From Chloroflexota bacterium (GTDB taxonomy: Bacteria; Chloroflexota; Anaerolineae; Anaerolineales; Anaerolineaceae), in NCBI GenBank assembly GCA_029548365.1, contig JAKPNN010000005.1, positions 31,243-95,242 on the forward strand: a DNA stretch of 64,000 bases, given 5' to 3'. The notes beneath the pieces were generated by a model. The model worked only from the letters and a program-made list of their open reading frames with translations. It ran no database searches and was not told the origin of the DNA. Shown piece after piece: positions 53,001 to 62,402 of this stretch. Each line of letters begins with the position of its first letter. Position 1 is the first letter of the stretch. Made by a program: the position numbers and the translations under genes.

Positions 53001-54390
53001 CGAGATCTTCACCGAATTAATTAGCCACAGTCGTCAACTGGGAGTCGAGCAGCAATTAATCGATGCCCACCGTGCGTTAACTGAGGCTATTCTTGAACCT
53101 TATCTGCTTGGCGACCCCAATCACAGTGCCCTCGATTTAGACATCGCCCTTAAAATGCTTGAAACTGCCCAAACAAAATCGGCAAACGATACACATTATT
53201 CCCAGATTGGCTCTTTATGCCTGAAGAGTGATATTTTTACATCCAAAAAAGATTTCGCAAACGCCAGGCTGGCATTAATGGAAGCCGAAGAGGCTTATCG
53301 CTCCCACCCCAATATGGGCGATCAGGTCAGGATTCTCCACGCAAATGCCAGAATAGAAGCAGGAGAAAAAAACTATCAGAAAGCGATTGACCTGCTCACA
53401 GAACTGGATCACATGCTTGAGAAGATGGAAGGGCGCTGGTGGCGCGCGCGTGTTTGGCTGGAGCTTGGTGAGACCCATCTACAAAGAAACGACCCCGAAG
53501 ATGTCGACCAGGCTCAGAATTATTTCCGTGATTCACTGGCAGAATTTCATGCAATGGCCGTTAATTATTACCCTGACATCATTACCGAAAAATTGCGCCA
53601 GGTCAAACGCATTTCCCGAGCTCACGCGATCGCACATCGCAAAATTTCTGAAGAAATGGTGCAGGCCGGGCGGGTACAACACACCCTAATTCCCACACAA
53701 TCGCCGGTGATCGATGGATATGATATTAATGGAATCCTGCTGCCAGCGCGTGAGACCTCCGGTGATTTTTATGATTTCATTAAACTGGACGATGGCAAAC
53801 TTGGCATCGTTATTGCTGATGTCGGGGATAAGGGCGCCGGGGCTGCGCTGTATATGGCCATGAGCCGAACCTTGATCCGCACTTACGCAAGAGAAAGCCG
53901 GATGAGCCCTAAGCATGTCCTGCACGAACTCAACCGGCGCATCCTGATAGATACGGAATTTGGTATCTTTCTAACCGTCGTTTTCGGCATCCTCGACCCC
54001 GATCAGGGAACCTTTACTTATGTTAACGCCGGTCACAACCCACCCATCCTGCTCAGCCAGAAAAACGATCAGATCGAATTAACCGAGATCAAGAAAACCG
54101 GCTCACTGGTTGGCATCTTCCCAGAAAATACATGGGAAGAAAAAACAATCTCAATCCAAAGCGGCGATGTGCTTATTCTCTATACAGATGGCATTACCGA
54201 GGCACAAAACGAAGACGATGAATTCTTCGGGATCGAGCGGTTTGTTGAGACCTTGAAGGACAATTTCTCCCCATCTGCAGAAGATTTACGTAACTGCATT
54301 TTAGAAGATGTGCAGGCATTTACCGGCTCGTCGCCCCGCTTAGATGATATCACCCTGGTGGTTGTCGCGAAACTTCCCAATCATGCATGA
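50032..54390 (+). CDS. Zinc ribbon / pseudo-cyclase / STAND ATPase / TPR / SpoIIE phosphatase protein
   Basis: This 1452-aa multidomain regulator has a zinc ribbon at the N-terminus (Cys3, Cys6, Cys17, Cys20). A class III nucleotide cyclase-like domain follows (about 60-220) but seems inactive: the metal-binding positions read VTAIMTTIAND, and the usual GD is replaced in KLWKNTALAFFGAP. A STAND-type AAA module has Walker A GEPGIGKSR (291-299) and Walker B IIVLEDLHWAD (near 424). A long helical TPR-like region spans about 690-1200. The C-terminus is a PP2C/SpoIIE phosphatase with SGDFYDF, DVGDKGAGAALYM and LDDITLVVV, in which the metal Asp residues are present. It likely relays a signal to anti-sigma-antagonist-type partners. 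It is convergent with clpC. Confidence 0.88.
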   Translation: MKCTNCQSELPLGAHVCPSCGYPVSVNIQREDLYFSRMASFAPDTLIRKVSAARYLAKERRNVTAIMTTIANDTEINNKIPKKERSEIINDLLDLIAKRIYEYEGAIAKLWKNTALAFFGAPISHEDDPLRAVHTASLILKDIDSLNQTIMKAYGLVIQMKIVLNTGPILIGNIKPNLKFDFQSLNGSIECIDLAIAAEIPKTRVVLFDDTYQFIRSFIKAKKLEPVFCEDSSEPLNLWQVDQIIDRRLSLHRSPISQTTSMIGRKKELDSLLELSETVLAGLGRVGLILGEPGIGKSRLILEWKRLMKTQNKAAPIRWVESHSLAFGQEFAYHLLKDLLRAALEITATTPDSRAKKVSGAVFMEDVCLDDENLQLYLAHLLEFDLTEQEEAQVHLLQAQELRYKYLQSVQTLFRCLSNQQPLIIVLEDLHWADASSVDLLIDLLSLTTSSPILFCLVSRQEQDSIGWNLIKAARERIGLRLTELKLENLSEDESQSFVEQLINTKEIPEIIRTAVLNKSEGNPYFIEELINMMINEGVLHKSGKGVSVSTKIDQDRIPDSLQGLLTARIDRLPEDARLTLRIASVIGRYFPEKVIAFVMKEHAPGVNLLTQLNILESLQILSVAEVKPALTYKFHHILMHEAAYHSIVETDRIDLHRSVGLALEDLYPEQKERLAPQLAYHFLITSDTKKAYEYLDLAGHASMDAFATAEAEVYFTRAITQTTDPEQLAHLYIDLGESRAQQGNHRQAVQAWNEAIDYLHRFNDPDRLARVYARSARSAWWGYNPEYSLEICLKGMKAIEGAKESPDIAYLIHETGRAYFFNDQPDKARAFSEQSLEMAQRLGAVEVQAEALATIGVLPTTRPEQAVEALEMAVKISEENDLFGPASRAYINLALVIDNLGKVRLARDYRMRAIQLGRKIGGLSEELLLYQAIAGASIWLADFQDAEIRLSKSEQIIQQTETHLSESGLTQSYQEGNLLRLKGDFNHAIEIFTELISHSRQLGVEQQLIDAHRALTEAILEPYLLGDPNHSALDLDIALKMLETAQTKSANDTHYSQIGSLCLKSDIFTSKKDFANARLALMEAEEAYRSHPNMGDQVRILHANARIEAGEKNYQKAIDLLTELDHMLEKMEGRWWRARVWLELGETHLQRNDPEDVDQAQNYFRDSLAEFHAMAVNYYPDIITEKLRQVKRISRAHAIAHRKISEEMVQAGRVQHTLIPTQSPVIDGYDINGILLPARETSGDFYDFIKLDDGKLGIVIADVGDKGAGAALYMAMSRTLIRTYARESRMSPKHVLHELNRRILIDTEFGIFLTVVFGILDPDQGTFTYVNAGHNPPILLSQKNDQIELTEIKKTGSLVGIFPENTWEEKTISIQSGDVLILYTDGITEAQNEDDEFFGIERFVETLKDNFSPSAEDLRNCILEDVQAFTGSSPRLDDITLVVVAKLPNHA

Positions 54391-54402
54391 AATGCAATAT
54401 AA

Positions 54403-54429
54403 GAAAAAAACCTGGCTCTTCCAGCCAGG
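54403..54429 (-). terminator. Intrinsic terminator of clpC
   Basis: CCTGGCT (54411-54417) pairs with AGCCAGG (54423-54429); the adjacent A-run on the plus strand gives a U tract on the clpC transcript. Confidence 0.85.
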
Positions 54430-54450
54430 CTCATTGTTGTTTAGGCAAAT

Positions 54451-56922
54451 TTATTGCGATATTTCAGCCTGATCCAGATCGGGTATACTTACCGCCTTCT
54501 TTTTCTTGAAAACCACCTGTTCATCTTCAATATCGATTAAAACAGTATCACCATAGACAAACTCACCCGAAAGCAAGCTGATGGAGAGAGGGCTTTCAAC
54601 ATGCTTCTGCAGGGCTCGCTTAAGCGGACGTGCTCCGAAAGCCGGGTCATAACCCTCGTTAGCCAGCCAGAGCCTGGCTTCCTCTGACAATTCAACCTGT
54701 AAACCATGATCTGCCAACCGCGCCTGGATCTCTTTCATCTGCAGAACCACAATTTTCTGCATATCATCCTTTGAAAGCTGGGAAAACAGGATGATTTCAT
54801 CGATGCGGTTGAGGAATTCAGGCCTGAAAGCTCCTTTGAGAGCTTTTTCAATTTTCTCCTTATCGGCTTTATCGGCTTCATCCGTTGAGCTCAAAAAGCC
54901 CAGGGTTCCACCTTTGGTCACGTATTCAGTTCCCAGGTTGCTGGTCATGATCAACACCGTATTTCTGAAATCAACCACCCGACCCTGTCCATCGGTAAGG
55001 CGCCCATCATCGAGGATTTGCAGCAGCGCATTCCACACCTCTGGATGCGCTTTCTCAATTTCGTCAAATAATACCACCCGATAAGGGCGCCGACGGACAG
55101 CTTCGGTCAGTTGACCGCCTTCCTCGTAGCCCACATATCCTGGCGGGGCGCCAAACAGGCGTGAAACAGAATGCTGTTCACGGTATTCGCTCATATCAAT
55201 CCGTACCAGCGCATCTTCATCGTCAAACAAGAAGTCTGCCAGGGCTTTCGCCAGTTCAGTTTTTCCCACGCCAGATGGCCCGATAAAAATAAATGAGCCA
55301 ATCGGTCTCCGCGGGTCCTTTAACCCGCTTCTGGCCCGACGAATGGCATCGGCCAGAGCCTCCACCGCCTCTGATTGCCCAACCAGGTGTTCATGCAATC
55401 GGTTTTCCATTTGCAGAAGTTTGTCTTTCTCATCTTCTAACAATTGCGAAACAGGGATACCCGTCCACTGGTTGATCACCTCGGTGATGTCATTCACATC
55501 TACCACTTCATCAAGTTTGTGCTCCTGTTCCCAACGATCGCGCAGGTGATTAAATTGTTCCTCGAGGCGCAAGCGATCAGATTTCAAGCGGGCTGCGCGT
55601 TGATAATCGCGCTCAACGCCCGCATTTTCTTCCTCTTTCATCATGCGGTCGATCTCACCCTTCGCCTTCTTAAGATCATCGGGTAGCGAATACAGGGTCA
55701 CCCGCAGCTTAGCCGCAGCTTCATCGATCAGGTCAATGGCTTTATCCGGTAAACGCCGATCGGTGACATAACGGGCAGATAATTTCGCCGCCTGGACCAG
55801 AGCCTCGTTTGAAAAAGTCACTTTGTGATGGGCTTCGTAGCGGTCACGCAGACCGTACAGCATCTCAATCGTATCATCGACAGAAGGTTCCTCCACGTAG
55901 ATGGGCGCAAACCGCCGTTCCAGGGCTGTATCCTTCTCGATATATTTATGATATTCATTCAATGTGGTCGCACCGACACACTGCAGTTCACCGCGCGCCA
56001 ACGCGGGCTTAAGCATGCTGGAAGCATCCATCGCACCCTGGGCTGCACCTGCACCCACCACGGTATGGAGTTCATCAATGAACAGGATGATTTCGCCTTC
56101 CGAACGTTGAATTTCTTCAATGGACGCTTTTAACCGCTCCTCAAACTCCCCTCTGAAGCGCGACCCGGCGATCATCGCACCGAGATCGAGGGAAACAACC
56201 CGTTTGCCCATTAAGATCTCTGGCACATCATCGGTGGCAACCTTTTGGGAAAGACCTTCAACAATTGCTGTTTTGCCAACGCCGGCTTCACCGATCAGCA
56301 CCGGGTTATTCTTCGTCCTCCGGCACAAAATCTGGATCAAGCGCAGAATTTCAGTGTCGCGTCCTATCACCGGGTCCAGCTTTCCCTCACGGGCCAGTTG
56401 GGTCAGGTCACGCGAATATTTTTCCAGCGTGCGGTAACGCGTTTCAGCCTTAGGATCAGTCACCTTCTGGCCGCCGCGCAACTCGTCGATAGCGTCCATC
56501 ACACGCTGTCGGGTGATGCCCACATCCTCCAACAGGCGCGATGATGGCGTATTACGTTCGCTGAGGATAGCCAGGAAGAGGTGCTCTGTGGAGATGTATT
56601 CATCCTTTAAATTATTGGCTTCCTGGTTGGCCTGGTCAACGATCCGTTTGACCCGCGGTGTGATTAATACCTGCCCGGCACCGCCACCAAAAATATTGGC
56701 TTTCGGACTGGTCCTCAGGATATAATCCAACCGCTCTTTGAAGTTTTCTCCATCAATATCAAGAGTCGCAATTAATTGTGAAATCACACCCTGGGGCTGC
56801 TCGATCAACGCCAGCAGGATATGTTCGGTATCAATCTGGGTGTGCCCATAACGTTGAATAATCTCAGCCGCGCGCTGAGCAGCTTCCTGGGCACGTTCTG
56901 TAAAACGATCAAATCGCATCAT
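54451..56922 (-). CDS. clpC: ATP-dependent Clp protease ATP-binding subunit ClpC
   Basis: ClpC is an AAA+ unfoldase that feeds ClpP and also works as a chaperone. The 823-aa protein has the N-terminal double-repeat domain (residues 1-140). NBD1 has Walker [10 protein letters not shown] near 215, with [12 protein letters not shown] near 285. A middle domain with a UVR-like charged helix ([20 protein letters not shown]) follows. NBD2 has [14 protein letters not shown] near 550, [21 protein letters not shown] near 580, and the ClpP-contact and sensor regions to the end. The UVR-like segment and size distinguish it from ClpB and ClpA. No neighbouring mcsA/mcsB/ctsR is present. Promoter at 57019-57046 and terminator at 54403-54429. 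Confidence 0.95.
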   Translation of the reverse strand: MMRFDRFTERAQEAAQRAAEIIQRYGHTQIDTEHILLALIEQPQGVISQLIATLDIDGENFKERLDYILRTSPKANIFGGGAGQVLITPRVKRIVDQANQEANNLKDEYISTEHLFLAILSERNTPSSRLLEDVGITRQRVMDAIDELRGGQKVTDPKAETRYRTLEKYSRDLTQLAREGKLDPVIGRDTEILRLIQILCRRTKNNPVLIGEAGVGKTAIVEGLSQKVATDDVPEILMGKRVVSLDLGAMIAGSRFRGEFEERLKASIEEIQRSEGEIILFIDELHTVVGAGAAQGAMDASSMLKPALARGELQCVGATTLNEYHKYIEKDTALERRFAPIYVEEPSVDDTIEMLYGLRDRYEAHHKVTFSNEALVQAAKLSARYVTDRRLPDKAIDLIDEAAAKLRVTLYSLPDDLKKAKGEIDRMMKEEENAGVERDYQRAARLKSDRLRLEEQFNHLRDRWEQEHKLDEVVDVNDITEVINQWTGIPVSQLLEDEKDKLLQMENRLHEHLVGQSEAVEALADAIRRARSGLKDPRRPIGSFIFIGPSGVGKTELAKALADFLFDDEDALVRIDMSEYREQHSVSRLFGAPPGYVGYEEGGQLTEAVRRRPYRVVLFDEIEKAHPEVWNALLQILDDGRLTDGQGRVVDFRNTVLIMTSNLGTEYVTKGGTLGFLSSTDEADKADKEKIEKALKGAFRPEFLNRIDEIILFSQLSKDDMQKIVVLQMKEIQARLADHGLQVELSEEARLWLANEGYDPAFGARPLKRALQKHVESPLSISLLSGEFVYGDTVLIDIEDEQVVFKKKKAVSIPDLDQAEISQ

Positions 56923-57018
56923 AATCGTACTTATCCTTGGTCATGTGTGTTACTGTGTTCTGGTAGAACATTTGAATTATAACATTTATACTGCTGCACC
57001 GAAAGAATTATTATAAGA

Positions 57019-57046
57019 AGTATATAAATTATTAACAGTGTTTCAA
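57019..57046 (-). promoter_or_regulatory. Promoter of clpC
   Basis: On the minus strand TTGAAA (57046-57041), a 16-base spacer and TATACT (57024-57019) lie about 97 bases upstream of the clpC start. A second TATAAT nearer the gene is also possible. No CIRCE or CtsR site was seen. Confidence 0.5.
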
Positions 57047-57077
57047 AACAGGCTGCAAGATCTCCGCCAGGCGCAAT

Positions 57078-58100
57078 TCACAGGATCAGCATGGCATCGC
57101 CAAACGAAAAGAACCGGTAGCCCTCATCAATGGCAACCTGGTAAGCCTTGAAAATAAGCTCACGCCCTGCAAAGGCACTCACCAGCATCAGCAAAGTCGA
57201 TTTTGGCAAATGAAAATTCGTGATCATGATGTCCACAGCGTTGAAAGTAAACCCGGGCAGGATAAACAGGTCAGTATGCCCGCAACTTGCTGCAACTACC
57301 TGGCCATCCACGCGTCCTCGAGCCGCGGATTCCAAAGTCCGCACGCTGGTCGTTCCCACCGCCAGAGCCCGCCCACCAGCCGCCTTGGCTGCGTTGATTT
57401 GGTCAGCAGTTTGCTGGTTGAGCAGACACCATTCCGTGTGAATCTTGTGTTCCCTGGGGTCAGCTTCGGTCACGGGTGCAAAGGTATCCAGACCCACATG
57501 CAGCGTGACCCTGGCAAACAGGATCCCCTGATCCATCAGTTTTTTTATCAGCGGGTCCGTAAAATGCAGACCTGCAGTCGGCGCTGCAGCAGAACCCGCC
57601 GTGGTGGCATACACAGTCTGGTAACGATCCGGGTCTTCCAGTCGGGTATGAATGTAAGGCGGTAAGGGCACATGCCCAACACGCTCAAGAAAAGGTTCGA
57701 TGGGTTCGTCAAAGCGCAGCCAGCGTTTGGGACCCTCTAGCACCTCGATGATTTCTGCCTCAGGACCGCCCGCAACGGTCAACCGTCTGCCCGGTATCAA
57801 ACCCTTCCCTCCCACCCACACGGTCCAAGTACGAGCATCGTTTTTTTCCAGCAGCAGTAACTCCACCTTTCCTCCGCCAGGTTGTTTAGCAGCGAAGATG
57901 CGGGCAGGGATCACCCGGGTCTCATTAATCACCACAACATCGCCCGGTTTTAAAAAGCGGTCAATTTCCCAAAAATAACTGTGCTCAATTTCCCCCGTGC
58001 TGCGGTCCACAACCATCAAGCGTGAATCGTGACGGGGCGTGATGGGAGTTTGTGCAATCCGATCCAGGGGCAAATCGTAATCAAATTCTGCAGTGCGCAC
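57078..58100 (-). CDS. queA: S-adenosylmethionine:tRNA ribosyltransferase-isomerase
   Basis: QueA adds the cyclopentenediol precursor (epoxyqueuosine) to preQ1-modified tRNA, using SAM as ribosyl donor. The 340-aa sequence is typical: FDYDLPLDRIAQTPITPRHDSRLMVV at the start in two blocks, DVVVINETRVIPAR near 52, TAGSAAAPTAGLHFT near 163, the HVGLDTFAPV near 196 and LPKSTLLMLVSAF near the C-terminus. It lies 18 bases after ruvB in the ruvB-queA order seen in many bacteria. tgt, the preceding step, is at 2277 in this window. Confidence 0.96.
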   Translation of the reverse strand: MRTAEFDYDLPLDRIAQTPITPRHDSRLMVVDRSTGEIEHSYFWEIDRFLKPGDVVVINETRVIPARIFAAKQPGGGKVELLLLEKNDARTWTVWVGGKGLIPGRRLTVAGGPEAEIIEVLEGPKRWLRFDEPIEPFLERVGHVPLPPYIHTRLEDPDRYQTVYATTAGSAAAPTAGLHFTDPLIKKLMDQGILFARVTLHVGLDTFAPVTEADPREHKIHTEWCLLNQQTADQINAAKAAGGRALAVGTTSVRTLESAARGRVDGQVVAASCGHTDLFILPGFTFNAVDIMITNFHLPKSTLLMLVSAFAGRELIFKAYQVAIDEGYRFFSFGDAMLIL

Positions 58101-58118
58101 TTTCGATCTCCAACAGCT

Positions 58119-59150
58119 TTAGAACAATTTCTGCTGTGGATCCTGCCGATCAATCTCGACCCCCAGGTGCTCATAAGCGCTGTGCGTTGCCAGTCGACCC
58201 TGCGACGTGCGTTCCAGGAAACCCAATTGCATCAAATAAGGTTCCACCACATCCATGATTGTATCCGGTTCTTCACTCACTGAAGCCGCGATGGTATTCA
58301 AACCCACCGGGCCGCCATTGTATTTCTCAATCACACACATCAGCACCCGGCGATCCAATTCATCCAACCCGAGCTTATCGATATTCAGCAAGTCCAGGGC
58401 AGCCTTCGAAACCTCCCCGGAGATCCTTCCATCAGCCCGAACCTGGGCATAATCCCTTACTCGGCGCAGCATGCGCAGTGCCACGCGGGGTGTACCGCGC
58501 GCTCGACTGGCGATCTCCTCCACCCCGAGGGCATCAGATTCAACCTGGAGCAATCTCGCCCCGCGCTGGATGATCTCGATCAATGCATCGACATCATAAT
58601 AATCCACCCGGTAAGTTGCACCAAACCGGGCGCGCAGGGGCGAAGTGATCAATGCCAGCCGGGTGGTCGCACCCACCACGGTGAAATGGGGTAATTTCAA
58701 GCGGATCGAGCGTGCAGCAGGACCTTTTCCAATCACAATATCCAGCGAAAAATCCTCCATTGCCGGGTAGAGCACCTCTTCCACAACTCGTCCCAGGCGA
58801 TGGATCTCATCAATGAATAATATATCGCCCTGGTGCATGTTCGTCAGGATGGCTGCCAGGTCGCCTGCACGTTCAATCGCAGGGCCTGAGGTCACCTTGA
58901 TGTTAACTCCCATTTCGTTCGCCAGGATATGCGCCAGGGTCGTTTTTCCCAGGCCGGGCGGACCGTAAAAAAGCACATGGTCGAGCGCTTCTGCGCGCAA
59001 TTTTGCTGCTTCAATCAGAATCAGTAAATTTTCTTTGATCTGCACCTGCCCGATTAACTCAGTCAGGCAGGTCGGGCGCAATGCCCGGTCAAATCGATCC
59101 TCAGGCTGTACTTCGCCATCGGTGATGCGATCGGATGCTGTTGAGGTCAT
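58119..59150 (-). CDS. ruvB: Holliday junction branch migration ATPase RuvB
   Basis: RuvB is the AAA+ motor of branch migration in recombination. The 343-aa protein has Walker [15 protein letters not shown] near residue 62, the Walker [15 protein letters not shown] near 113, sensor [10 protein letters not shown] near 162 and arginine-finger region, with a C-terminal winged helix. Start ATG 59150 is preferred over an upstream in-frame codon because the family starts near here and a TATAAT lies 7 bases upstream (leaderless type). RuvA and RuvC are not next to it. Confidence 0.96.
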   Translation of the reverse strand: MTSTASDRITDGEVQPEDRFDRALRPTCLTELIGQVQIKENLLILIEAAKLRAEALDHVLFYGPPGLGKTTLAHILANEMGVNIKVTSGPAIERAGDLAAILTNMHQGDILFIDEIHRLGRVVEEVLYPAMEDFSLDIVIGKGPAARSIRLKLPHFTVVGATTRLALITSPLRARFGATYRVDYYDVDALIEIIQRGARLLQVESDALGVEEIASRARGTPRVALRMLRRVRDYAQVRADGRISGEVSKAALDLLNIDKLGLDELDRRVLMCVIEKYNGGPVGLNTIAASVSEEPDTIMDVVEPYLMQLGFLERTSQGRLATHSAYEHLGVEIDRQDPQQKLF

Positions 59151-59157
59151 AGGATCG

Positions 59158-59163
59158 ATTATA
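59158..59163 (-). promoter_or_regulatory. -10 box directly before the ruvB start
   Basis: On the minus strand TATAAT ends 7 bases before ATG 59150, suggesting a leaderless ruvB-queA transcript. A -35 hexamer is not clear. Confidence 0.45.
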
Positions 59164-59324
59164 CCCGAACAAATCGTTTTTCCATCCACCAGCATGGTTG
59201 GTAAGTGGATCAATCACCCGGGCTTGGCTGACCTCCATCGGTCTTCCACCTGATCCCGATCAAGCCGACAATGAAATCAAAAAAGGTGATATTATAGTGG
59301 AAACACCAAAACCGAGGAGAATCC

Positions 59325-59852
59325 ATGACAAGACAGCCGATCAACATTGAAGATTTAAACCTTCAACCCCACTTTCTATTCCATCATCGCAGTGTTTTAC
59401 TGACCTCCGGGGATTACCTGGCAGAGCACTTTAACGCCATGACCATTGGCTGGGGCGCGCTGGGCACCATGTGGAGCAGACCCTTTGCCTTCGTAGCGGT
59501 GCGCCACTCTCGCTACACTTACCAGTTCATGGAAAAATATGACTCGTTTACCGTCTCAGCCTTTCCAGAACAATACCACGAAACCCTCAAGTTTTTGGGG
59601 TCTCGCTCCGGACGAGACGGTGACAAAATCGCTGCTTCCGGCTTGAATCCCGAAGCATCGGTTGCCATCTCTGCTCCGTCCTTCAAAGAAGCCGAGCTGG
59701 TGCTGGAATGCCGCAAGATCTATGCAGACGATCTGAACCCGGCACATTTTTTGGATGAAACCATCGAAAACCACTATCCCTCCCGCGATTATCACTGCAT
59801 CTACTACGGTGAAATCATTGCAGTAACCGGAATCGAAAAATATCGGGCTTAA
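59325..59852 (+). CDS. Flavin reductase-like domain protein
   Basis: This 175-aa protein resembles the FMN-binding flavin reductase-like/split-barrel family. LLTSGDYLAEHFNAMTIGWG near residues 24-43 and PFAFVAVRHSRYTYQFM near 53-69 match the flavin-binding strands. It would use or bind FMN. The physiological substrate is unknown. A purine-rich GAGGAGA site precedes the ATG. It is convergent with the Vps62-like gene. Confidence 0.82.
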   Translation: MTRQPINIEDLNLQPHFLFHHRSVLLTSGDYLAEHFNAMTIGWGALGTMWSRPFAFVAVRHSRYTYQFMEKYDSFTVSAFPEQYHETLKFLGSRSGRDGDKIAASGLNPEASVAISAPSFKEAELVLECRKIYADDLNPAHFLDETIENHYPSRDYHCIYYGEIIAVTGIEKYRA

Positions 59853-59854
59853 TT

Positions 59855-59890
59855 AAAAAATCCCCTGTTGAAATTTCTTTCAACAGGGGA
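59855..59890 (-). terminator. Terminator of the Vps62-like gene
   Basis: TCCCCTGTTGAAA (59861-59873) pairs with TTTCAACAGGGGA (59878-59890). The flanking A run at 59855-59860 gives a U tract on the minus-strand transcript. Confidence 0.88.
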
Positions 59891-59905
59891 TGATGATCAA
59901 TCATC

Positions 59906-61747
59906 TCATCGCCGGGAAAACAACTCGCGCAGGTTTGAAATAATCATATACACCCCGGTAATCACCACGACAGCCAGGATAATATACGAGAAAAACTGAA
60001 CCACCAGCACCATCAGGCTAAATATCGCCAGGATGATAGAAATCCAACGCACAAGGTTGGCCAATCGCCGCTTAAACGCTGCTTCAATCGTGATCATTAA
60101 CAGCAGCAAACCAACCAACCCATAACCCAAAAACGGCCGGGCAAAAATAACCAGCAAAACTACTGCGATAATCATCAAGCCAATGCTCACCGCAGCCCAT
60201 ATTTCAGCCACCCAGTTGAAGCGCAAGGATTTCTTTTCCTGCGGTTTGTGAGAGTGCTTGATGTGCGCCCGCAACAAAGCCATGTTTGGCGAGGCGTCTT
60301 CCACATCGAATTCAGAAATGGCCTCCAGTTTTGCCTGTTCAACCGTCAGCCGACGGCGTTTCTCAGCCAACTTCTCGCGCTCACTTGCCAGCATCCGGGT
60401 TAGCTCAACAACCTCCGGTTGAAGATGCGAGCTTTTCTGTATGGCCATCAAATCAAAGCCGCGCGCATAGCACGTGCGCTGAAGCTTATTAATCTCCATG
60501 GCTAATTCGTTTATGCCATTCTGCAAATCTGCTTTTCTACTGGCTAACATCGCACCCTGCTCATCCGGCGGGATCACTTTTTCCAACCCGGCCCATCCCA
60601 GGGGATCAAACCAGGCCAAACGTACGGTCCCATCGCGGTTGTAGCGAGGTCCAGCAGGGGCATCTTCACCAGAAAACGGGTCCTGCGCATAAAACCCCCA
60701 TAAGCCGCGATAATTCGTCACCCATCCCGGGGGAGGATCGATCAATATTGGCGGCGCCCAGTGTTCCTCACAACCATATCCAATTGAAAAGCCGTCGCCC
60801 GTGGCATAATCAACAAAGGGAATCGTAAAAATCCGTGGACCCGCTTCTTCATCATTTGCCCGCATTTGATTGTTTTGTGTAACCCGGCTGAATAAATTAT
60901 TCAGCCGATCTTTATATTTAGAGAAGAAACTTAAAAACGGCAGGCTGAACTCCATCAGGTATTCACCTTCCGTGAAGTAACTGGCATGTGAACCCCCGCC
61001 CACAAACACAACCGGATGCTCGCCAACCTTCTGCAGTTCAGGGTCAAGCCAGTGTCGACGCAGGTCATCACCAGAAAAATTGTGGCTGGCATAAGCCACA
61101 CAGGCAGGTTGCACCTCTCCCTGCTGGTCTTCATAAACATAAACGTTGATCATTTCCCAATCGGCTTCATGATCATTTGCCCCAAAAAAACCCGTGCGCC
61201 AGTTGTTATAGGGATAAAAAAACCAGTACTGCAGGACAATCCATCCATTTTCACGGATAACCCGCCCATAATACTGAAAAGAGCGGTTTTTTGCCAGCAT
61301 TTCCTTGTAAGTCAGCATCGCCGCTACTGCAGAGTCGCCAGGAACGCGACCGCGTAGCAAAAGTACCAGCGAAAAAGCCGTATCAACCAGCCGGGCTAGA
61401 TAACCTACCCTTGCCAGTCGGCTACGGCCGGGGTTAAATTTCCCGGTCTTGATGGTCTCCCGCAACTCATTCAGACGATATTCAGCCATTTCAGCCAGAT
61501 TCATCAGCGAGCTGAACTGCAGGTAATGCACGGTCCTGGCCCCTTCCAGCTTCAAATGACCCAAACGCTCCAATTTCAGTTCGCCCGCTGCAAGTATTTC
61601 TCTCGGCGGAAGCTTGGGCTCTTTCACCCACAGGCTGGACTTGTTTACATAATCATCCACGTTGTAAGGAAAAAATTGTTCACCCTGGGTGAATTTTAAA
61701 ATCGGTTCAAAGCGCTGCAGCAGTGAAACATCTTCGTGCTCAGACAT
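59906..61747 (-). CDS. Vps62-like domain membrane protein
   Basis: This 613-aa protein has a domain resembling Vps62/NPP1-like folds at about residues 160-370: QYWFFYPYNNWRTGFFG, then the acidic/His pattern NDHEADWEMI near 190, and GGGSHASYF near 253. A coiled coil follows (near 430-500; LTRMLASEREKLAEKRRRLT), then about three transmembrane segments at the C-terminus. Vps62-like proteins are poorly understood. The conserved DHE-DWE and SHAS motifs look like a metal site, but no reaction can be assigned. It overlaps the upstream membrane-protein gene by 8 bases. Confidence 0.7.
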   Translation of the reverse strand: MSEHEDVSLLQRFEPILKFTQGEQFFPYNVDDYVNKSSLWVKEPKLPPREILAAGELKLERLGHLKLEGARTVHYLQFSSLMNLAEMAEYRLNELRETIKTGKFNPGRSRLARVGYLARLVDTAFSLVLLLRGRVPGDSAVAAMLTYKEMLAKNRSFQYYGRVIRENGWIVLQYWFFYPYNNWRTGFFGANDHEADWEMINVYVYEDQQGEVQPACVAYASHNFSGDDLRRHWLDPELQKVGEHPVVFVGGGSHASYFTEGEYLMEFSLPFLSFFSKYKDRLNNLFSRVTQNNQMRANDEEAGPRIFTIPFVDYATGDGFSIGYGCEEHWAPPILIDPPPGWVTNYRGLWGFYAQDPFSGEDAPAGPRYNRDGTVRLAWFDPLGWAGLEKVIPPDEQGAMLASRKADLQNGINELAMEINKLQRTCYARGFDLMAIQKSSHLQPEVVELTRMLASEREKLAEKRRRLTVEQAKLEAISEFDVEDASPNMALLRAHIKHSHKPQEKKSLRFNWVAEIWAAVSIGLMIIAVVLLVIFARPFLGYGLVGLLLLMITIEAAFKRRLANLVRWISIILAIFSLMVLVVQFFSYIILAVVVITGVYMIISNLRELFSRR

Positions 61748-62237
61748 ACAAACCCTCCGCCAGATCTTCCCTGGGTAGCAGGAACCATTGGCGTACGTCG
61801 CGATAATTCAAGTACAGCACCATGATGATGCCTAGCGCCATTAACCAGTATGCCTGCGGCGCTCGATGCATAAAATACAGACTTAAACCGCTGGCAAGCG
61901 TGCCAATCTGAGCAAGCAATGCCAAAATCCAAGCAATACGTTTCCCCCGTGGAAAAGCCAACCCTGCCATCAAGGACACAGCCGCAGAAACTTCAATCGT
62001 AGCAAACAGCAACACATCATAAAACAAAATCTCATCGCGAACGGTCTCTCCTGGCGTTTTTAAAACCAGGGCAACCGCCTCCTGTAATTCCATCCAGAAA
62101 CGAGGCCAGGAAGTAAGAAAAGACCAGCGATGTGTGAGTGAATTTAAGCCTAGAAAAATTAATATTGCTGATTGCAAGATCAACAGAACCATCAGTATCG
62201 GGATTAAACGGGGTCGGGTTTGTTTCTCATTTGGCAT
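61740..62237 (-). CDS. Integral membrane protein, function unknown
   Basis: This 165-aa protein has four hydrophobic segments (about residues 13-32, 71-90, 100-118 and 125-143). I recognise no family. It lies immediately upstream of the Vps62-like gene and overlaps it by 8 bases. The two are probably made together and may form a complex. Confidence 0.72.
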   Translation of the reverse strand: MPNEKQTRPRLIPILMVLLILQSAILIFLGLNSLTHRWSFLTSWPRFWMELQEAVALVLKTPGETVRDEILFYDVLLFATIEVSAAVSLMAGLAFPRGKRIAWILALLAQIGTLASGLSLYFMHRAPQAYWLMALGIIMVLYLNYRDVRQWFLLPREDLAEGLYV

Positions 62238-62402
62238 AGGGTTTCTCTTCGACTGTAACCAGGCGGCTCCAGCTTCTTAACAGGAATTGGATTAATTCTA
62301 TTGAAAAAACACCTCTTTTGCAAGCTTGCATTAAGAACCGCAAGAAAATCTCTAAATGAACGCGGTATAATCAAAATTACTCAAAAACCTGCGGAGAATA
62401 TT

